A stretch of 64,000 nucleotides of DNA from Acanthosepion esculentum (Eukaryota; Mollusca; Cephalopoda; Sepiida; Sepiidae), in assembly GCA_964036315.1 (NCBI GenBank), contig OZ038507.1, forward strand, positions 61,234,502 through 61,298,501. The letters run 5' to 3'. A model generated the notes under the pieces. The model saw only the letters and a list, made by a program, of their open reading frames with translations. It ran no database searches and was not told the origin of the DNA. A program made the translations under genes and the position numbers. Below are positions 44,891 through 55,019 of this stretch, one piece after another. Within the stretch, counting starts at the first letter, position 1; each line of letters opens with the position of its first letter.

Positions 44891-45540
44891 TGAGGAACTG
44901 CCAATGATATTTTGTATCAAGATTCTATTATATTCGCCTTTCTGTGATTATATTGGTGGGAATTAGCTTCGACCTTTTCGCTATAAATTTTCGAGGGGTG
45001 GGGGCAGATGTGATAACTGAACCGGTCACTGTATTAGCTCAATGCCATAAGCTGTATTCAATGTAGAGTTACGACTAGTGTGACGATGTTTTTTAATCAT
45101 AATACTGTAAGTTTTCATAGCTGCTCCATATATTCCTATATAGAGATATATAGGAATATATCGGTATTTTCTATAATTTTGAGAAGGGACATTAACATTT
45201 AGATAGTTCTTCAGACGAAATAACATTTTTTTTTTATATAAATTACATAAGGAAAGACCAAGAACAACAAAAGATATTCGCTTATTCTTTTTAATTTAAT
45301 AATTCTGAACAAAAATTGTTTCATTTTTGTCAACATTTGCAAGGCTAACACTAATCATAAAACTAAATTATATATAGAGATTTCAATGCTAAAGTTTGCT
45401 GTCATTTGTTATTTAATCCGGTATCAGCAACCTAAGCCAGTGTTATTTGTTATCCGCCTTTGGTATGTCACATATGTAAAAAAAAAAATATTCAGGTTCG
45501 AGGCTGGTTTGGAAATTCATCTGCGGTCCCTGTAAAGAAG
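44890..45540. other. No gene seen
   Basis: Contains a small palindrome (TATTCCTATATAGAGATATATAGGAATA, about 45131-45158). Otherwise unassigned. Confidence 0.45.
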
Positions 45541-45551
45541 TGTCAGTGATC

Positions 45552-45630
<79 letters not shown>

Positions 45631-45828
45631 TTGGCGGAAACTTTTCTTTTAAACATGTTGTGTTGAATGTTAAAGACAACATAGTCTTGCATATCGTTAT
45701 ATAGGTATATCGTACGGACAATACTTATTTCGATATCATTTTCAAATAAAAAGTCTCATTAGAAAATATGAGAAAATTCAAAAGAAAATATGCAGGACGA
45801 TGTTGTCTTTAACATTCAACACATGTTT

Positions 45829-45915
<87 letters not shown>

Positions 45916-45935
45916 GGCGTGTGTGTGTGTATATT
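45552..45935. repeat. Microsatellite-flanked inverted repeat
   Basis: (TG)n at 45562-45627. Arms 45646-45686 and 45796-45830 are inverted copies (ACATGTTGTGTTGAATGTTA / TTAACATTCAACACATGT). (TA)n(TG)n follows at 45843-45930. The layout resembles the PLE-derived foldbacks elsewhere in the window. Confidence 0.75.
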
Positions 45936-46039
45936 ATAATAAAGAGAAAGAAGAGTAAGACATATAATCCGGTGTTCTTATTAATATTTTTATTCTTATG
46001 TGCTCAATACAAATCTACAGATAATAAATATTATGAATT

Positions 46040-46155
46040 TACTGATTTAAAAATATGGTTCCTCGCTACACAGGAATTACCATGTTTCAAAACAGGAATT
46101 ACAGGAATTACCATGGTAATTCCTGTGTAGCCATGGAACTAGATTTTTAAATAAG

Positions 46156-46156
<1 letters not shown>
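46040..46156. repeat. Short palindrome, arms ~45 bp
   Basis: ACACAGGAATTACCATG (46068) is mirrored by CATGGTAATTCCTGTGT (46112). The outer arms TGATTTAAAAATATGGTTCC and GGAACTAGATTTTTAAATA also pair. Confidence 0.85.

Positions 46157-46159
<3 letters not shown>

Positions 46160-46246
<87 letters not shown>
46160..46246. repeat. (TA)n microsatellite
   Basis: About 43 TA units. Confidence 0.97.
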
Positions 46247-46249
<3 letters not shown>

Positions 46250-46395
46250 GAAATATAGTCTTAAAGTGTGCTATATTTATGGGATAAAGTGCTCAATATC
46301 AGAGATAGAGCGTGTGTAAATATAAAAGTGGACATGGAAGTCAGCACTTAGAGGCGACAGTCTGTTTCATGCTAGTGCAATCGTCAGGCGACTAT
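46247..46395 (-). repeat. PLE terminus with hammerhead-like core
   Basis: The complement reads CCTGACGATTGCACTAGCAT, GAAACAGACTGTCGCC, as at 36.95-37.09 kb. (TA)n lies on both sides. Confidence 0.6.
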
Positions 46396-46597
46396 ATATA
46401 TATATATATATTGTAATCAACACCATCACTTGATAAGACACCAGTAGGGTTGAAACAAAATTGTAATTTTTGTAGTGATGTTATAACATGCATATGTTAT
46501 AATTTTGAATAAATATTATTTGAGCACCCTTTTAAGAATAGTGTTTTTGGCTATCGGAATTTTATTCCATCTGTACCAACCACGTACTTGGACATAT

Positions 46598-47100
<503 letters not shown>

Positions 47101-47102
47101 AA

Positions 47103-47111
47103 ATCTATCTA

Positions 47112-47165
<54 letters not shown>
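47103..47165. repeat. (TCTA)n(TA)n microsatellite
   Basis: A few CTAT units then a TA array. Confidence 0.93.
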
Positions 47166-47167
<2 letters not shown>

Positions 47168-47179
47168 TAAACATATTAT

Positions 47180-47720
47180 TTAATATAACATACAATGGAT
47201 GTCTATTATGTCTGATCATGAGCCGTTTTAATGTTCGACTGTTTGCTCAAATTTCTAGTGAAAATAAAGACACAAATTGTCCAACATTTGGATATTTTCT
47301 TTATTAAGTTGGTCCTGAGCTTTCGGCTCACATGAGCCATCCTCAGAGTGGTTATACAGGCATCAAACGAAGATATCTACCGTCAAAGATGATATTTTGT
47401 TATTTTGACATAGAAGATTGCTATGCGACGTTAACGGTCGCTGAAAAGCAAACCCAGATCGTAAGTTCAAGATGAGGTTCTATGATGTCATACCACGAAG
47501 ACCGAAGTATTACAACAGAACCATATGTCTAGATGCAGTGTAATGTGTTGTGACTACATTGAAATGTAATTTTGTTGAGTGTGGGTTGCTTTGTTTTAAT
47601 GTAGATGGCTTCCAATATCTGAAGGTTCTTTTTATTGTGTGTAAATTTCACCAGAAATTAAAGCAAACATTCGAGCATTAGAACGGTTCATGATCAAACA
47701 TAATAGACATTCATTCATTT
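47180..47720 (-). repeat. PLE 3' region with hammerhead-like core
   Basis: The complement parallels 53270-53730. Near 47345-47315 it reads CTGAGGAT, stem II GGCTCA/TGAGCC, GAAAGC, the arrangement of PLE hammerheads but with G in place of the N-G of CUGANGA. The ACCTTCAGATATTGGA-type block of 53280 appears inverted at about 47610-47625. Confidence 0.6.
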
Positions 47721-47839
47721 TTTTCCCTGACTGCATGGAACCTCACATGTTTGCATCTTCTGATACAAAATGTGTTTGTCTCTTGAAGTCTCTGATTCCG
47801 ACTTTGAGGCAACTCGTACTCTACCAAGTAAAGTAAAAT

Positions 47840-48260
47840 AATAATAATAATAACCTGACCCGGTTACGGAGATAGGGCCTGTTACAATTCTATGGGACTA
47901 CACAATACACACTGACAGAACAATCAAAGCCAACCGCCCAGACATTGTTATTAAAGACCACAAACAAAATAAGTGCCTCCTTATTGATATGGCAGTCCCT
48001 GCAGACTGCAATGTATCTTTGAACATATTCGAAAAACTGTCAAAATACAAGGACCTTGAAATAGAAATCTAAAAAATGTGGCACATGAGAACATCAACAA
48101 TTCCTGTTGTAGTTGGAGCCATTGGACTGGTTGGAAAAGATTCCAGTAGGCTGGTTGAAGGGATCCCTGGAAGTCCATGCCTCAAAGAGATACAAAAAAT
48201 TGTTCTGACAAGTACAGCCCACACTTTACGAAGGGCTTTATCTATGTAATTATTTTTTTT
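47840..48260 (+). pseudogene. LINE-C C-terminus with restriction-like endonuclease
   Basis: The plus strand reads ANRPDIVIKDHKQNKCLLID, then MAVPADCNVS, EKLSKYKDLEIEI and IPVVVGAIGLVGKDS. The PD...D spacing is that of restriction-like endonucleases in R2/NeSL-type LINEs. A TAA interrupts after EIEI. It is the first of several LINE-C pieces in a row. Confidence 0.75.
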
Positions 48261-48279
48261 TAATTTTTTTATTTTTTGC

Positions 48280-48405
48280 AGTGGAAAGTGTCATGATGCC
48301 ATTTCTAACCTTAGGTCCCTGGGCGGGACCCGGAAAGAAATGTGTAAACGCCAGATATCAAAGGAAATTAAAAAAATAATAATAATAATAATAATCACAG
48401 ACATA
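48280..48405 (+). repeat. LINE-C 3' tail with (AAT)n
   Basis: CTGGGCGGGACCCGGAAAGA, then AATTAAAAAAATAATAATAA. The next LINE-C piece starts immediately after the AAT run. Confidence 0.6.
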
Positions 48406-48410
48406 ACAAG

Positions 48411-48712
48411 TTAGTGTCATATGAGCACTGGAAGATATGCAAGAAGCACAAAATCGAAACCATTGAGAGATGGTATGAGCACCAACCAGGCGCATTTACC
48501 CAAAATAACGATGAAACTATCCCGTGGGACATGTCAATTCAAACTGACAGGAAATAACACACCGACAGACCTGATATTAGGTTGGTGCAAAAATAATGTC
48601 GTTTTTGACGTTCAACTTTATGTGAGAAAACGACATTATTTTTGCACCAACCTAATATTATCATAAAAGACAAGAAATTCGGGAATATAAAGCAGGAAAC
48701 ATAACATACACA

Positions 48713-48745
<33 letters not shown>

Positions 48746-48760
48746 TTTAATAATAAAAAA
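48411..48760 (+). pseudogene. LINE-C copy, interrupted by a MITE and ending in (AAT)n
   Basis: Frame pieces IERWYEHQPGAFTQNNDETI, then PWDMSIQTDRK and DRPDI precede the MITE at 48577. IIKDKKFGNIK resumes after it. The copy ends in an (AAT)n run at 48716-48743. Confidence 0.72.
48577..48655. mobile_element. 79-bp mariner MITE with perfect terminal inverted repeats
   Basis: TTAGGTTGGTGCAAAAATAA... reads identically inward from both ends for about 29 bp. TA flanks on each side (48575-48576, 48656-48657) form the expected duplication. The terminus closely resembles the mariner ends known from MADE1/Hsmar1 (TTAGGTTGGTGCAAAAGTAA, from memory). Perfect arms suggest a recent insertion. Confidence 0.95.
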
Positions 48761-49044
48761 TTGTCGAAGTACAAGGACTTGGAGATCAAGATTAACAGGA
48801 TGTGGGGAATGAAGACTGAGACTGTACCAATAGTAATCGGAGCTCTGGGCCTCGTGAGAAAAGGAATAGACAATTTTACTAACAGTGTCCCAGGTAACAT
48901 CCACATACAAGTTGCCCCGAAGATCGCCCTACTAGGAACATCCCATCTTCTAAGAAATGTGCTATCAGTTTCTCCTATAGGGCGAAAGGACCAACGTTTG
49001 GACCCGGCTCTACAGGATACAAAACAAGAAACATAATATAGATA

Positions 49045-49083
<39 letters not shown>

Positions 49084-49085
49084 CC
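48760..49085 (+). pseudogene. LINE-C C-terminus, second nested copy
   Basis: The ORF 48761-49036 reads SKYKDLEIKINRMWGMKTET, then VPIVIGALGLVRKGIDNF, GTSHLLRNVLS and LDPALQDTKQET and stop, then (AAT)n at 49045-49082. It lacks the PD...D part. This is the best preserved version of the LINE-C C-terminus here. Confidence 0.78.
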
Positions 49086-49385
49086 GAGAAATTGTCCAAA
49101 TACAAGGAATTAGAGATCGAGATTAACAGTATGTACCAATAGTAATCGGGCCTCGTGAGGAAAAGAATGGGCAATTTTATTAAATGTCCCAGGTAACATC
49201 AACATACAATTTGCTCAAAAGATCGCCCTACTAAGACCATCCTATATACTAAGAAGTGTGGTATCAATTCTCCTATAGGGCCTAAGGACCAACGTTTGGA
49301 CCCGGCTCTACAGGATACAAAACAGGAAACATAACATACACAAACAATAATAATAATAATAATAATAATAGTAATAATAATTTTT
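49086..49385 (+). pseudogene. LINE-C C-terminus, third nested copy
   Basis: Shares ATTGTCCAAATACAAGGAAT, CCAGGTAACATC and GGACCAACGTTTGGACCCGG with the preceding copy, has small deletions, and again ends in (AAT)n at 49347-49383. Confidence 0.78.
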
Positions 49386-49840
49386 AACTTCACTATAACT
49401 GTGAACATGGCTGACGGTGGAAAATCTTTAGCAGGTGTAAATATAAAAAATGAACTATTTTAAAATCATTTTGAAACCGACCATCTCTCCTATCATCATT
49501 ATCATCATCATCATTATCAAATTTCTGGGTGCCCTAGAAGATGTGAATGGCAAAAAAAACATATTCATGGGCCCAGCTTATAAATTTCTATGAAACAAAC
49601 AATAACAATAATTACGTTTTTTTTTATATTTCTAATCGTATGACGTCGCCTTTTTGTATCTTTACGTAGTCTTGAGGGTGATGAATGATTTCCCACCCTA
49701 CAGCCTCTTTCCTCACAGACGCAACGTCGTAAGCTACTCTATATTTTATCGCTATTTCCTTGCGAAATTTTCTGACGAGCTACATTCTTCAGTACTGCCA
49801 GTTCAGGCCTTTACCTCAAATTGTGAAAAATCATCTTGAA
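49386..49840. other. No gene assigned
   Basis: Includes an (ATC)n run near 49493-49518. Otherwise unassigned. Confidence 0.45.
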
Positions 49841-49990
49841 AAAACACGTCTTCTGAGAGATGTTGCAGTCCCAGCCGACAAAAATGTTTTGCATAATGGA
49901 AAAAATAATTATTCATGTACATGGATGACGTAAACTTATTTGTGGAGAACAAAAAAGCACCACAGAGGAGCTGTTCTAACTGCTATCAGT
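49840..49990 (+). pseudogene. Scrambled LINE-C fragments
   Basis: DVAVPADKNVL (endonuclease domain) is followed within ~50 bp by YMDDVNLFVENKK, an RT active-site box that should lie upstream of the endonuclease. The order is therefore rearranged. Confidence 0.6.
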
Positions 49991-50690
49991 ATGGCTTTCT
50001 TGGCCTCACGTTTTCCATTGACATGAAGTGGAGTGACTACATCGAATCAATAGCTGCATCTACTGCAAGGAAAGATGTGTCACTGTGTCGTGCCAGAATT
50101 TTTCTCGTCAGAATCCATCTTGCACATTTACAAATCTACCATTCGTCCGTGCATTTAATACATTTGCCATATCTGATCTGGTTCCCCTACTGTACATCTC
50201 GAGATTATTGACAAAATCCAAAAAACGATCTGTAATTTAATCGATCCTGACCTGGCATCACGACTTCAGTCACTTTCTCACCGATGTAATGTGGCTTCCC
50301 TCTGTCTTTTCTACAAATATTTTCATGGCAACTGCTCTCACGAGCTTTTTTTCTGGTGCCCCGGCTACATAAATTTAAGCGTATTACTAGATTGGCATCG
50401 AGGTCCCACCCGATTACTACTGAAATAACAACTTCTACGTCAACTGATTCTTTTCGCGCACTTCCCACCTGTGAAACTCCCTTCCGATTTCTTGCTTCCT
50501 TGATAACTAGAATCTTCCAAAATTTAAATGCAACGTCGATCGCCAACTTTATGTCTTCTTGAACCATGTTCCTTTTTTTTGTCCTTTCCTCAATCCTCCC
50601 TACTCTCAGTCTTCTCATTCTCTTTCGCTCCCTGTAACCCCTCCCCATGCGTTATAGTGGGATTGTCGACTTACTTGGGGTGAAACGATA
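49990..50690 (+). pseudogene. LINE-B, thumb to 3' end
   Basis: Reads FLGLTFSIDMKWSDYIESIA, then decayed IQKTICNLI, LASRLQSLSHRCNVASL, FKRITRLASRSHP and a C-terminus. The 3' end is CTTACTTGGGGTGAAACGAT and poly-A. It is similar in extent to 42674-43650 but on the other strand. Confidence 0.85.
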
Positions 50691-50702
50691 AAAAAAATCG
50701 AA

Positions 50703-51275
50703 ACACAGGGTGCGATAGAACTAACCCCCCACCACCACCACCACATTTCAAGGGTTGATAAAAAATCAACATAACAGCTATAAAAAAAAATATTCCACTG
50801 TTGCTTAAACAAAGGGCTACAGATTTTATTCATTTCATTTTAAAGATGACATTCTCCAATTTGGTGGCCTCAATCGTCAAACACGGTTGTCGATGATTTC
50901 TAAAGTTTTCCATCAGCCAGAAGTTCGAGCGCTTTGTGGTCTTCCAATGGCTTTCTTTTAAGCGCTGTCCATGTGACCCTAAAATTTTCAACCCGTAGCA
51001 TTATCAATTTTTTTCCGGAACTGTATTATTCCGGCGTAACATGAAATGAGCACAAAAATCTCCGTGTCATAATTACAGATTCGCCAGTTTTTAATAACGT
51101 TTCGACAGTAAACGTACGGTGTTCACCGGTCCAAGTCATGATGGTAACTGATGGCATCCAAGAATGAAATGGTAAGACATTAGCTAGATAGAAATATCAT
51201 TGCCATTTTCCTAAGTTCACTAGCACCACACAGATGACTGTTTAAAATGTGGGTGATATTTATGCAGCACTCTGT
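50703..51275 (-). mobile_element. Internally deleted mariner-like element with transposase N-terminus
   Basis: Left ACAGGGTGCGATAGAACTAA and the complement of the right end, ACAGAGTGCTGCATAAATAT, may be diverged termini. The minus strand reads WTGEHRTFTVETLLKTGESV, then LRVENFRVTWTALKRKP, the N-terminal helix-turn-helix domain of a mariner/IS630-superfamily transposase. The catalytic domain is absent. Confidence 0.62.
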
Positions 51276-51329
51276 ATAAGCTAACAAATTGCAATGGAAT
51301 TTTTTATAAAGAAAATCGTTAGCGATACG

Positions 51330-51660
51330 CAGCTACAAACACATGGAACAGGCATGGTGGATAATAAGACAAGGGCATTCGGTGCAGAGAAGCAGGAGAA
51401 ATCCTTTGGAGTACGCCAACGTGTACTCAATAAAAACAAAATGGCGAACAATGAAGGAAAGTACAAGAAAAGCGGATGTTCGAACGATACGGAAAATAAT
51501 TGAAATTAAACCAAATATCAGAAACCTGATAAAAGCGACGAACATCTGGGCAGTGTCGGCAATAAGATGAACATCACCATTGGTCGGCTGGATAAAAGAG
51601 GAAATAAAACCAATCGATCAGCAAACAAGGAAACTCACTGATAATTCACGAAGCTTTTTT
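51330..51660 (+). pseudogene. LINE-C fragment between RT and endonuclease
   Basis: One frame reads ATNIWAVSAIR, then GWIKEEIKPIDQQTRKL, a block that follows the RT in LINE-C-type proteins. Other parts of ORFs 51294-51570 match nothing I recognise. It ends at a (TTTG)n run at 51657-51674. Confidence 0.6.
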
Positions 51661-51707
51661 GTTTGTTTGTTTGTTTTTTGCACCTCGAAAATGACGCATA
51701 TTATACT

Positions 51708-51800
51708 TCAGGAGTGGCCAGACCGCGGCTCGCGAGCCGCGTGGAGCTCGCGAGCCACACGCGGCTCTTTGACTTTTAATATGTGGCCCGTGGAAATATG
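51708..51800 (+). mobile_element. Isolated hAT-type transposon end
   Basis: CAGGAGTGGCCAGACCGCGG, then CTCGCGAGCC repeated and GCGGCTCTTTGAC. This is the terminal and subterminal style of animal hAT elements (CAGGGGT...GCGGCTCTTT). No partner end was found nearby. Confidence 0.6.
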
Positions 51801-51974
51801 TTGACTGAACTACTTTTTTTGTTTCATTACACTTAATATAAAACGTAAATAAGAAAAACAAATTCAATCTTCATAATTATTTACCGGGTATACATTGAGA
51901 CCCTATTGGATTAAAACGTAACTTTAATGTTAATGTGTATACAAAAAAAAACAAAAAACGTATTCACATTATTA

Positions 51975-52110
51975 CATTATTCGGACTGTTACCTTTATCT
52001 TTATAGCCGTATTCACGACGTTTCGGCCGTTACACGCTCCGGCCTTATTCAGGTCATTGAAGTGTCGTGAACATGGCAGTAGAGATGAGAACAGTCCGAA
52101 CAATATATTG
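51975..52110 (-). repeat. Foldback with PLE-type hammerhead-like core
   Basis: TTATTCGGACTGTT at 51977 and AACAGTCCGAACAA at 52089 are inverted. The complement of the interior reads CCTGAATAA, stem II GGCCG/CGGCC, GAAACGTCGTGAA. TTCACGAC and GTCGTGAA could form an 8-bp stem I. The core has AAUAA in place of ANGA, so activity is doubtful. Confidence 0.6.
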
Positions 52111-52244
52111 CTTGAACCGGCTTCTAATGCACTGGAGTGAGCGACTTGGTGATAGTAGTCGCGGCTCCGGGAGACACCGTCCTATGGTTAAAGTAAATCT
52201 CAGTAGAGTTCCACCAAGGAATTTGTGAGTGAGCGGCGCTATAT

Positions 52245-52400
52245 TGTGTCTGATTTGCTACTTCTTCGTCACCGTTGGAACAGTTGGTATGGTGTTTGCT
52301 TCACAACCTAACTGTCAGGGTTTCAATTCTCGGTAGTGGATGCGCACTGCTGATGCAGTCCCAAATATAGGACGAAACGGCCGTCCAGTGCTTTCTGCAT
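52245..52400 (+). mobile_element. tRNA-like SINE carrying a hammerhead motif
   Basis: CAGTTGGTATGGTGTTTG (A-box-like, ~52281) and GGGTTTCAATTCTCGG (B-box-like, ~52318) are spaced like an internal pol III promoter. The hammerhead motif starts 12 bp further on. This layout parallels the Sm-alpha SINE of schistosomes. Confidence 0.6.
52344..52391 (+). ncRNA. Type I hammerhead ribozyme motif, core slightly altered
   Basis: Stem I GCACTG (52344-52349) pairs with CAGTGC (52386-52391). CTGATG (52350-52355) is followed by an extra C and then A. Stem II GTCC/GGAC (58-61, 70-73) has loop CAAATATA. GAAA is at 52374-52377. CGGCCG, a self-complementary stem III, precedes TC, after which cleavage would fall. 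The order of parts matches a hammerhead. The extra C within CUGANGA predicts weak or no activity for this copy. Confidence 0.65.
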
Positions 52401-52780
52401 TCTGTAGAGGTTTCAGACTCGATGAATCATTAAATATAATTATCAATTTCTCCTAATAATTTCAAATATATATATATATATATATAATTTAATATATACT
52501 ATTTAATAATATTACAAAGAAGTAGCCATACAAAGAATAAATCAGTAAAGTAAATCAGTAATTAATGGCGAATTCACTTCGCTAACAGATTTAATAAAGC
52601 ATTAACTTACTACCCACTCGATGAAGACACGATCCTTGTCTTAAAAAATTATAAAATGGATAAGATGTTCCGTATGTTCCGTAGATATGCTAGTACTTTC
52701 GATAATTTTTATTACCATCATCAGAAATGGATATTTTTCCTTTTCAGGTAAATCCAAAATAAATGTAATACAGGTCGAAA
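52400..52780. other. No gene seen
   Basis: A+T-rich, short (TA)n at 52467-52487. Confidence 0.45.
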
Positions 52781-53420
52781 GATGTGTTTTTTTTTTAAGT
52801 TTATTATTATTAACAGTTATAAAATTTTAATAAGTGTACGTCAAAATAAACATAACATTATTAACGAATACTGTTGTAATCAAATGCATAATCATTACAA
52901 ACATGATGAAACAACAATCAAACACATAATAGGTAGAAATGTTAAACCTATTAGTAATAATAAAAAGTAAAGTTCACCATATATTATAAAAAGTTTAAAA
53001 CACTTGACCTCATAGTCTCTAATAACCCTACAACCACACAACTAAATCCTCTACAAAAAAAAACAATGTAGTGTATCAATTTACATGCCCATTCAGATAA
53101 TAAAGCCACTATATATATATTGGTTTTACTACAACCACACTCTCCCGTAGACTTACTTGTTATCTTTCTGATCTTAGTTCTATTAAACAATATTTCTTAG
53201 AAAAACAGCCATGTATATAATATTAGATAGATATACGTTGATAACACAATAACACTCACACATACACACAGTAAAAAGAACCTTCAGATATTGGAGGCCA
53301 TCTACATTAAAACAAAGCAACCGACACTCAACAAAATTACATATCAAACTCGTCACAACACATTACACTGCATCTAAAAACATATGGTTCTGTTGTTAAT
53401 ATTTCGGTCTGCCACGTGGC
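52780..53420 (+). pseudogene. PLE GIY-YIG endonuclease and C-terminus
   Basis: Around 53065-53200 the plus strand reads VYQFTCPFR, then YIGFTTTTLSRRLTCYL and IKQYFLEKQ, the GIY-YIG-type core and following helix of Penelope-like elements. Around 53275 it reads LQILEAIYIKTKQPTLNKIT, the family's C-terminal ending. Upstream (52830-52960) is a linker-like segment. Stops and shifts are present, and the RT domain is not in this fragment. Confidence 0.78.
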
Positions 53421-53761
53421 ATGACGTCCTAGAACCGCATCTTGAACATACGACCTGCGTCGGCTATTCCGCGACCGTTATTGTCGCATAGCAATCTTCT
53501 ATGTCAGCATAACAGAATATCATCTTTGATGGTGAATATTTTTGTTAAAATATCCGCATAACGCACTCTGAAGATGGCACATGTGAGCCGAAAGCTTAAA
53601 TCAAGGACCAGCTTAATGAAAAATATCCAAATGTTCGACAATTTTTGTCTTTATTTTCAGCCGAAATTAAAGCAAATATACGGAGTTTAGAACTGGTCAT
53701 GATCAAATATAATATACATCCATTGTCTGTTATATTTAACAATATATGTTTAAATAAATAA

Positions 53762-53765
<4 letters not shown>
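53420..53765 (+). repeat. PLE 3' region with hammerhead-like core
   Basis: CTCTGAAGATGGCACATGTG, AGCCGAAAGCTTAA near 53568-53602: CUGAAGA, partly paired stem II, GAAA. Parallel in inverted form to 47180-47720. Confidence 0.65.

Positions 53766-53766
<1 letters not shown>

Positions 53767-53826
<60 letters not shown>
53767..53826. repeat. (TA)n microsatellite
   Basis: Uninterrupted TA array. Confidence 0.97.
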
Positions 53827-53837
<11 letters not shown>

Positions 53838-53839
53838 GA

Positions 53840-54047
53840 AGAAATATAGTTTTAAGGTGTGCTATATTTATGGAATAAAGTGCTCAATATCAGAGGTAGA
53901 GCATATATAAATATAAATATAAAAGTGAACATTGAAGTCAACACTCAGAGGAGACAAACTGTTTCATGCTAGATGCAATCGTCAGGCCTGATGATTGCGT
54001 CTAGCATGAAACAGCCTGTCGCCTCTGAGTGTTGATTTCAATGTTCA

Positions 54048-54052
<5 letters not shown>
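53840..54052. repeat. PLE terminus ending in a 132-bp loopless palindrome
   Basis: 53921-53986 and 53987-54052 are inverted copies with about 6 differences in 66 positions and no spacer. Each arm read outward contains CCTGA(C/T)GATTGC, CTAGCATGAAACAG, a CUGANGA...GAAAC hammerhead-like core, so two cores sit head to head. Confidence 0.9.
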
Positions 54053-54101
<49 letters not shown>

Positions 54102-54108
54102 TATGATA

Positions 54109-54160
<52 letters not shown>
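54053..54160. repeat. (TA)n arrays around AAAGTATGATAAG
   Basis: Two TA arrays at about 54053-54098 and 54113-54158. Confidence 0.93.
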
Positions 54161-54166
<6 letters not shown>

Positions 54167-54239
54167 TGATATAATATATATAATATCATCCTGTAGTATC
54201 CCGATCCATATTTGATTTGCATTTGATCTTTAACTCAGT

Positions 54240-54512
54240 GTTGTCCTTCTTCTATACTAGTTGCCAACCATGGCTACAGAGACCAGATTGTCCATAGTTG
54301 GAATTTATGAATTCAGTGTTGTCCTTCTAGTTGCCACTCAATGCAATAGGACCCAGTCTGCCCTGCTATTTTACCTATAGATGGCGGGAGAAGAGATGGA
54401 TTCATACCTTTTCCAAGAACATTTGTACGTAATCGATCGACTGCAAAGAACCCGACTGAAATTCGAACTTGGCTCTCCAACTCCTCAATCCGAGCCGCTA
54501 TCCACCGTGCTT
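54240..54512 (-). mobile_element. tRNA-like SINE (head variant without 5S)
   Basis: The complement has CACGGTGGATAGCGGCTCGG, then GCCAAGTTCGAATTTCAG (B-box-like) and the common tail. It is closest to 12110-12300 and borders (TA)n at 54516. Confidence 0.68.

Positions 54513-54515
<3 letters not shown>

Positions 54516-54592
<77 letters not shown>
54516..54592. repeat. (TA)n microsatellite
   Basis: TA array with one ACATA variant. Confidence 0.96.
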
Positions 54593-54594
<2 letters not shown>

Positions 54595-54774
54595 TCTGGA
54601 AGAATTCTAGTAGATTGAAATTTATGAGATATTCCTCTATCCAGAGTATTACTCAGATTTTTAAAAAAATATCGATTGATACTTTTCATAATATAAATCC
54701 AGTGTCAAACAGATGCTTGGCTTTTGAAAGAGTTACCTGTACTTAGCTTTTATTTACAAACGCTGAGTTTCAAA

Positions 54775-54885
54775 ACTGTGCCTACGTCATTGATAACTGC
54801 ATGCTACTGATATTCTCCTTTTTTCCCAATTTGTAGCAGTATGCAATTATCAATGGATCAATGTCGTAAGCACAGTCTCAAACTT
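54775..54885. repeat. Small foldback
   Basis: CATTGATAACTGCATGCTAC is mirrored by GTAGCAGTATGCAATTATCAATG, with outer GTGCCTACGT / CGTAAGCACAG also pairing. Confidence 0.7.
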
Positions 54886-55019
54886 GATATTTGTAAGTAA
54901 AAACGAAGTGACCCTTTATGAAGTCAGAGATCTGTTTGATGCTGTATTTATAACTGTGAGCACCTTCGCCATAGCGCTTCCTAAAATTATTTAAAAAATC
55001 AGTATATGTTGGTAGTGTC

